Source: an uncultured Eubacteriales bacterium (lineage in GTDB: Bacteria; Bacillota; Clostridia; Peptostreptococcales; Anaerovoracaceae). From it: a DNA stretch of 10,621 nt. The stretch lies in contig CAJUEB010000076.1 in assembly GCA_910585135.1 (NCBI GenBank), positions 1 through 10,621 of the forward strand, read 5' to 3'. A model generated the notes under the pieces. It was not told where the DNA came from, did no database searches, and saw only the letters and a list, made by a program, of their open reading frames with translations. The position numbers and the translations under genes were made by a program. Below are positions 6,378-10,621 of the stretch, one piece after another (position 1 is the stretch's first letter; every line of letters starts with the position of its first letter).

Positions 6378-8123
6378 CTATATTGCTTTCTCTGCGATTT
6401 CCTTCTGCAATTTCTCCTGCAATTCATCCGGCGTCATTTCACCCAGCTCGCCCGCCTTGCTGGAACGAACCGTCAAATTCCGCGCTTCGACTTCCCGCTC
6501 CCCGATCACGCAGATATATGGCGTCCGCTCATTTCTCGCCTCCCGCAGCTTATAACCGATCTTTTCATTTCTGATATCCGCTTCCACTCTAATGCCCGCA
6601 TCCTCAAACTGCTTCGCCACGCTAAGCGCATAATCTGTGAATTTTTCCGTTACGGTCAAAAGCTTCACCTGCACCGGTGCAAGCCAAAGCGGGAATTTCC
6701 CTGCGAAATGCTCAATCAGGATGCCGATAAACCGTTCGATCGAACCAAAGATCACGCGGTGGATCATGACCGGTCTATGCTTTTCCCCGTCAGGACCTAC
6801 ATAATTGATGTCAAACCGCTGCGGCATCTGCATGTCAAGCTGGATCGTACCGCACTGCCACGTCCTGCCAAGCGAGTCCTCCAGATGAAAATCGAGCTTC
6901 GGACCATAAAACGCACCGTCTCCCTCATTGACGATATAAGACACGCCGATGGCATCCATCGCATCCCGAAGCGCCGTCTCTGCGGTCTCCCACTCCTCGT
7001 CACTTCCCATTGAATCCTCTGGTCTTGTGGAAAGCTCAATGTGATACTTAAAATCAAACATTTTGTATACATCATCGATGAACTGCACGACGCCGATCAC
7101 TTCGTCTTTAATCTGCTCCGGCAGCATGAAAATATGCGCATCATCCTGTGTAAAGGTCCGCACCCGCATAAGGCCATGCAAAGCGCCCGAAAGCTCATGT
7201 CTGTGTACCTGCCCCAGTTCTCCCATCCGCACTGGAAGTTCCCGGTAAGACCACATCTTTCGCTTAAATGCCAACATCGATCCCGGACAGTTCATCGGCT
7301 TGATTGCAAAATCCGCATCGTCTATTTTCGTAAAATACATATTGTCTTTATAGTGGTCCCAGTGTCCCGACGTCCGCCAAAGCTGCTCGTTCAAAATGAG
7401 CGGCGTCTTGATTTCCACATAGCCCCGCTTCCTATGCTCGTTCTTCCAGAAGTTTTCCAGCTCGTTTCGGATCACCATTCCTTTCGGCATGAAAAACGGA
7501 AATCCCGGGCCTTCTTCATAAATCGCAAAGAGATCCATTTCCTTGCCAATCTTACGATGGTCGCGTTTCTTCGCTTCTTCCAGCCTTTCGATATATTGAT
7601 CCAGTTCCGCCTGCGTCGGAAAACTCGTTCCATACACCCGCTGGAGCATCTTCCTGTCGGAATCTCCCCGCCAATAAGCGCCTGCAATGCTTTGCAGCTT
7701 AACGGCTTTGATCTGTCCTGTCCGCTCCATATGTGGTCCTGCACAGAGATCCACAAAATCGCCCTGCTGGTAGAAGGAAATCACCGCGTCCTCCGGCAAA
7801 TCCTCGATCAACTCTACCTTGTAATCCTCTCCCTTATCCGCCATAAATTTGATCGCTTCTTCCCGCGGCAGTTCAAAACGCTCTAACGGATAATTCGCCT
7901 GGATGATCTTCTTCATTTCCTTCTGTATTTTTAACAGATCCTGGTCGCTGAGCTTGTGTTCCATATCGAAATCATAATAGAAACCATTATCGATCGCCGG
8001 ACCGATTGCCAGCTTCGCATCGGGCCAAAGCTTTTTTACGGCCTGCGCCATGATGTGGGAGGTCGTATGCCTGTAACACTCCCGCACTTGCTCTTCTTCA
8101 AAATTTATTTTTTCCTTTGCCAT
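6378..8123 (-). CDS. thrS: Threonyl-tRNA synthetase lacking the TGS domain
   Basis: Class II aminoacyl-tRNA synthetase that charges tRNA-Thr in the cytoplasm and edits mischarged Ser. It has 581 aa, against about 640 in E. coli. The N-terminal TGS domain is absent and the protein begins at the editing domain. Editing-site ligands are all present: His19 and His23 (HTTSH), Cys127 and His131 (CAGPH). The catalytic core has motif 2 around RHELSGALHGLMRVRTF (308-324), motif 3 GSIERFIG (460-467), and the zinc ligands Cys279, His330 and His455, spaced as in E. coli (334, 385, 511). The anticodon-binding domain is about residues 480-581. The ATG at 8123 has GGAGG 7 nt upstream. An in-frame ATG at 8171 would lie inside ddl and lacks such a site. 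It follows ddl by 28 nt, too little for a T-box leader, so threonine control, if any, must lie further upstream. Confidence 0.98.
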   Translation of the reverse strand: MAKEKINFEEEQVRECYRHTTSHIMAQAVKKLWPDAKLAIGPAIDNGFYYDFDMEHKLSDQDLLKIQKEMKKIIQANYPLERFELPREEAIKFMADKGEDYKVELIEDLPEDAVISFYQQGDFVDLCAGPHMERTGQIKAVKLQSIAGAYWRGDSDRKMLQRVYGTSFPTQAELDQYIERLEEAKKRDHRKIGKEMDLFAIYEEGPGFPFFMPKGMVIRNELENFWKNEHRKRGYVEIKTPLILNEQLWRTSGHWDHYKDNMYFTKIDDADFAIKPMNCPGSMLAFKRKMWSYRELPVRMGELGQVHRHELSGALHGLMRVRTFTQDDAHIFMLPEQIKDEVIGVVQFIDDVYKMFDFKYHIELSTRPEDSMGSDEEWETAETALRDAMDAIGVSYIVNEGDGAFYGPKLDFHLEDSLGRTWQCGTIQLDMQMPQRFDINYVGPDGEKHRPVMIHRVIFGSIERFIGILIEHFAGKFPLWLAPVQVKLLTVTEKFTDYALSVAKQFEDAGIRVEADIRNEKIGYKLREARNERTPYICVIGEREVEARNLTVRSSKAGELGEMTPDELQEKLQKEIAEKAI

Positions 8124-8151
8124 TGTCCTTCCTCCTATGTATCTATCGTTT

Positions 8152-9237
8152 CTATTTTTGTTCCAATGCAAGCTCGATCAGCCGGTCAATCAATTTATCG
8201 TACGGAAGCCCCGATGCCTCCCAAAGCTTTGGATACATGCTGATCTGCGTGAATCCCGGAATGGTATTGATTTCGTTAAAAATCACCTTGCCGCTTTCCT
8301 TGAGGAAAAAATCCACCCTGGCCAGTCCCCGGCATCCCATGATTTCATAAATTCTTATCGCAGTGTCCCTGATTTCCTGCTCCTTTTTCGGAGCGAGGTC
8401 GCTCACGATTGCTGTCTTCGAATGTTCATTTTCATACTTTGCATGGTAATCGTAAAATTCATTCGCGGCAAAAATCTCGCCGATGCACGAGGCCTGCGGA
8501 CTTTCATTGCCCAAAACAGCCACTTCAAGCTCCCTGCCTGTAATCGCCTCTTCCACAATAACCTTATCGTCCTCCCGAAAAGCTTTTTCCAGTGCAAAAG
8601 GCAGCTTTTCGGCAGTCTTCACCTTACTGATTCCCACCGACGAACCAGCCTTTGCAGGCTTTACAAAAAGCGGAAGCTCATGTTCGAAAAATGCTAACAG
8701 TGCTGCCGTTTCATCATCCGGATCTTTTTCAAAGACACGCTTATGCATCACATAACATTCTGCCTGGTTCACGCTGCTTGCCTGCTCCACGATTGCCTTC
8801 GTAATCGCCTTATCCATCGCTGCTGCGGAAGCTGTCGTATCTCCCCCGACAAAGGGCAATCCCGCGATTTGCAAAAGTCCCTGCATCGTGCCGTCTTCTC
8901 CGTTTTTTCCATGCAAAATCGGAAAAACCACATCTACAGGCAAACGTTCATAAGTTCCATCCTCCCGCTTCGCCAATATTCCACCAAGGCTCCTGTCCGG
9001 CGAAATAAACGCACTTCGGTTATGCCGATCCTGCTGCCATGAACCATCACGAATACGAACAGCAGGGGAACTTGTCAATAACCAGTTCCCCTCCTTCGTA
9101 ATGCCTATGGTATTGATATGATATTTGCCGCTGTCAATATGCTCTAAGACTGATGCCGCCGATACGCATGAAACCGTATGCTCGGATGACACACCGCCAA
9201 AGAGGATTAATAGCGATATCTTTTCTTTCATATACAT
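8152..9237 (-). CDS. ddl: D-alanine--D-alanine ligase
   Basis: ATP-grasp enzyme joining two D-Ala to make the dipeptide end of peptidoglycan precursors, acting in the cytoplasm. The 361 aa are normal for the family. Key residues: GGVSSEHTVS (14-23, Glu19 binds the first D-Ala), HGKNGEDGTMQG (109-120), KPAKAGSSVGISK (194-206, catalytic Ser in GSSVG), FYDYHAKY (261-268, Lys267 and Tyr268 matching Lys215 and Tyr216 of E. coli DdlB), and Mg ligands Asp309, Glu322 and Asn324 in NEINTIPGFT. The Tyr in the omega loop argues for D-Ala-D-Ala rather than D-Ala-D-Lac. A D-Ala-D-Ser activity (VanC/VanG group) is less likely, and no other van genes are here. The ATG at 9237 has AGGA 8 nt upstream. An in-frame ATG two codons later is possible. 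It lies 15 nt after the LCP gene and 28 nt before thrS. Confidence 0.96.
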   Translation of the reverse strand: MYMKEKISLLILFGGVSSEHTVSCVSAASVLEHIDSGKYHINTIGITKEGNWLLTSSPAVRIRDGSWQQDRHNRSAFISPDRSLGGILAKREDGTYERLPVDVVFPILHGKNGEDGTMQGLLQIAGLPFVGGDTTASAAAMDKAITKAIVEQASSVNQAECYVMHKRVFEKDPDDETAALLAFFEHELPLFVKPAKAGSSVGISKVKTAEKLPFALEKAFREDDKVIVEEAITGRELEVAVLGNESPQASCIGEIFAANEFYDYHAKYENEHSKTAIVSDLAPKKEQEIRDTAIRIYEIMGCRGLARVDFFLKESGKVIFNEINTIPGFTQISMYPKLWEASGLPYDKLIDRLIELALEQK

Positions 9238-9252
9238 GATACCTTTCCTGTT

Positions 9253-10621
9253 TTAATGAATTCCTGTTTTCTGCGATATTCTCCTGCTGATATCGCAGAC
9301 TTCCTGCGTAGGCGAGTAGCCTTCCTGTGCGAAGAACTGCTCATGCAACTGGCTGACATTGCTTTCCAAGGTAGCCGGAACGCCATAAAATGCGCCGCTG
9401 CTCCAGTCCCTCGTCTCGTAAGGGAAACCTACGCTGTCTGTCATAGTATATGACGTCAGATCCAGCGCCATGCCCATCATATCCGCTGTGGACATATTTG
9501 TTTTGATTTCCGGCAGGATCTCACCTGATATTTTTTTAATCGCCTTCGGCTTCATTTGCAGTGCCTTATCAAAGGCAGCCTTGACCACGATCTTCATCCG
9601 TTCATTTCGCCTGTAGTCACCTGTCACTGCATCCTTTCGGATTCTAGCATAGGTCACCGCCTGGTTTCCGTTGAGGGTCTGCATCCCCGGTGCTTCAATC
9701 AGTTCATCAGAACCACCGATATTATTATAAGTATCGATGATATACTTGTTCATTTCCTTGATCTCGGATTTCTGGATTTCGATATCGAGGCCGTCCAGCG
9801 CATCCACTGCATCAGCAACCGATTTCCAGTTCACGACCACCACTTCCTTGATGTTGAGGTCGAGATTTTTGTTGAGCGTATATAAAACCTTCGTCGGCCC
9901 GCCATAATAATACGAATGCGTTATCTTATCCAGCCCTACATCCTCTCCAAGATACAGAAATGTATCCCGATACACAGAAAACATCTTGATTTCATTCGTT
10001 TCCTTATTAATGCTGGCGATGATGATCGCATCGCTGCGAACCTCTTTATCATCGCTCATATCCCGGGCATCGATTCCCAGTAAAGCGATGTTCCGATAAT
10101 TCCGAAGCTCTGAATCCACCTGCGGATTAATGCCGATTAAATCAGGGTCAAGCTCCACGCGCCCTACATTATCAAATGTATTTTTCACGACAACAAGGCC
10201 AGCCGCCACGATACTGCCGATGCCGATCACAAGGATCAGGACAACGAGCAACGCAATTTTAAGTCCCCTGCCCTTTTTCTTTTTTCCTTTTTTCCCTGCT
10301 TTTGCACCGCCATGCTTCTTGGAATGCTTGTCCTCATCTGCTTTGTTATGCTGACCTTTTCGTGCGATCGGCCTTTTCCCTTTTTCGCTGGCACGCATCG
10401 CAAGGTATTCCTCCCGCTCAGCCTGCCGTGCCTGGCTGTCCCGCCGCATCTGCGATGCCCCGTAAGGAGTATCATCGATAGATCCGCCTCTATGTTCTGA
10501 CGTCTGCTTCGGTTTGCTGCTGTGACTGTTGCCGGAAAAATAAGATCCATACAGGTCATCATTTTTCACATAATTTCCCCTGGAGCTTTTATTTTCCCGT
10601 AACGCCAAATATTCCGCATAA
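9253..10621 (-). CDS. LytR-CpsA-Psr (LCP) family glycopolymer transferase (5' end outside window)
   Basis: LCP proteins move teichoic acid, capsule or similar polymers from a lipid carrier onto peptidoglycan at the outer face of the membrane. Numbering from the TTG at 10608 (a convenience only): residues 1-115 are a cytoplasmic, polar tail ending in a Lys/Gly-rich block (95-116), the membrane segment is about 117-141, and the LCP domain about 170-350. It has GIDARD (178-183), RSDAII (191-196), SVYRDT (211-216, Arg214), DKITHSYYYGG (227-237) and YARIRKD...GDYRRNERM (320-338; Arg322, Arg324, Asp331 and following Arg). These are the pyrophosphate- and lipid-binding residues of the family. The frame stays open to the window edge, reading YAEYLALREN, so the true start is probably beyond 10621. 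It sits 15 nt upstream of ddl. Its polymer is unknown. Confidence 0.94.
   Translation of the reverse strand, partial: YAEYLALRENKSSRGNYVKNDDLYGSYFSGNSHSSKPKQTSEHRGGSIDDTPYGASQMRRDSQARQAEREEYLAMRASEKGKRPIARKGQHNKADEDKHSKKHGGAKAGKKGKKKKGRGLKIALLVVLILVIGIGSIVAAGLVVVKNTFDNVGRVELDPDLIGINPQVDSELRNYRNIALLGIDARDMSDDKEVRSDAIIIASINKETNEIKMFSVYRDTFLYLGEDVGLDKITHSYYYGGPTKVLYTLNKNLDLNIKEVVVVNWKSVADAVDALDGLDIEIQKSEIKEMNKYIIDTYNNIGGSDELIEAPGMQTLNGNQAVTYARIRKDAVTGDYRRNERMKIVVKAAFDKALQMKPKAIKKISGEILPEIKTNMSTADMMGMALDLTSYTMTDSVGFPYETRDWSSGAFYGVPATLESNVSQLHEQFFAQEGYSPTQEVCDISRRISQKTGIH

Noticed and set aside
6177..7886. Two long plus-strand frames (about 280 codons each, 6177-7013 and 7041-7886)
   Set aside because: They run antisense to thrS and the start of sppA, are rich in His, Arg, Pro and Leu as expected from reversed coding sequence, and show no recognisable motif. 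The minus-strand genes there are beyond doubt.
10606..10608. TTG at 10608 as the start of the LCP gene
   Set aside because: The frame is open upstream to the window edge, there is no good ribosome binding site, and the upstream codons continue a motif found again inside the protein.
1..10621. CRISPR arrays, insertion sequences, toxin-antitoxin or phage genes
   Set aside because: Reading both strands I found no regular repeat-spacer pattern, transposase, terminal inverted repeats or small paired genes. All large frames are accounted for by recognised families.

Overview
The window looks like chromosomal DNA from a low- to mid-GC Gram-positive anaerobe of the Firmicutes, most likely class Clostridia. 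The evidence is a LytR-CpsA-Psr (LCP) wall-polymer ligase, a short TGS-less threonyl-tRNA synthetase, a SppA of Bacillus type, strong GGAGG-like ribosome binding sites and a CCA-encoding tRNA. Family and genus cannot be fixed from this sequence. Every protein gene is on the minus strand. The only plus-strand gene I can support is a tRNA.

Right-hand block (10621 down to 2902), in order of transcription: an LCP-family protein (cut by the window edge at its N-terminus), D-alanine--D-alanine ligase (ddl), threonyl-tRNA synthetase (thrS), signal peptide peptidase (sppA), and a secreted, membrane-anchored 5'-nucleotidase-type metallophosphoesterase. Gaps are 15, 28, 86 and 0 nt, so this is probably one operon whose promoter lies beyond the right edge. 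Four of the five genes act on the envelope: polymer attachment to peptidoglycan, peptidoglycan precursor synthesis, signal-peptide clearance and extracellular nucleotide hydrolysis. thrS is the housekeeping exception and has no T-box leader directly in front of it.

Middle (2421-2901): a tRNA-Arg(UCG) gene on the plus strand with a near-consensus promoter and its own intrinsic terminator, back to back with a strong promoter reading left. Between the tRNA terminator and the end of the nucleotidase gene lie about 190 nt with a 12-bp direct repeat, a well-spaced but probably fortuitous ribosome binding site, and no convincing gene.

Left-hand block (2512 down to 1): a promoter, then a membrane-bound NDP-sugar 4,6-dehydratase of the CapD/WbpM/PglF type, then a DegT/DnrJ/EryC1 sugar aminotransferase that runs off the left edge. 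Together these would make an amino-deoxy sugar nucleotide for a surface glycan, and the rest of that cluster should lie to the left. These genes look AT-richer than the right-hand block.

I see no phage, insertion sequence, CRISPR array, toxin-antitoxin pair or clear novel defence system. The items most worth a second look are the Gln/Tyr/Ala-repeat N-terminal extension of SppA, the TGS-less thrS inside an envelope operon without a T-box, and the compact divergent tRNA/dehydratase promoter region with a palindrome at the predicted start of transcription.
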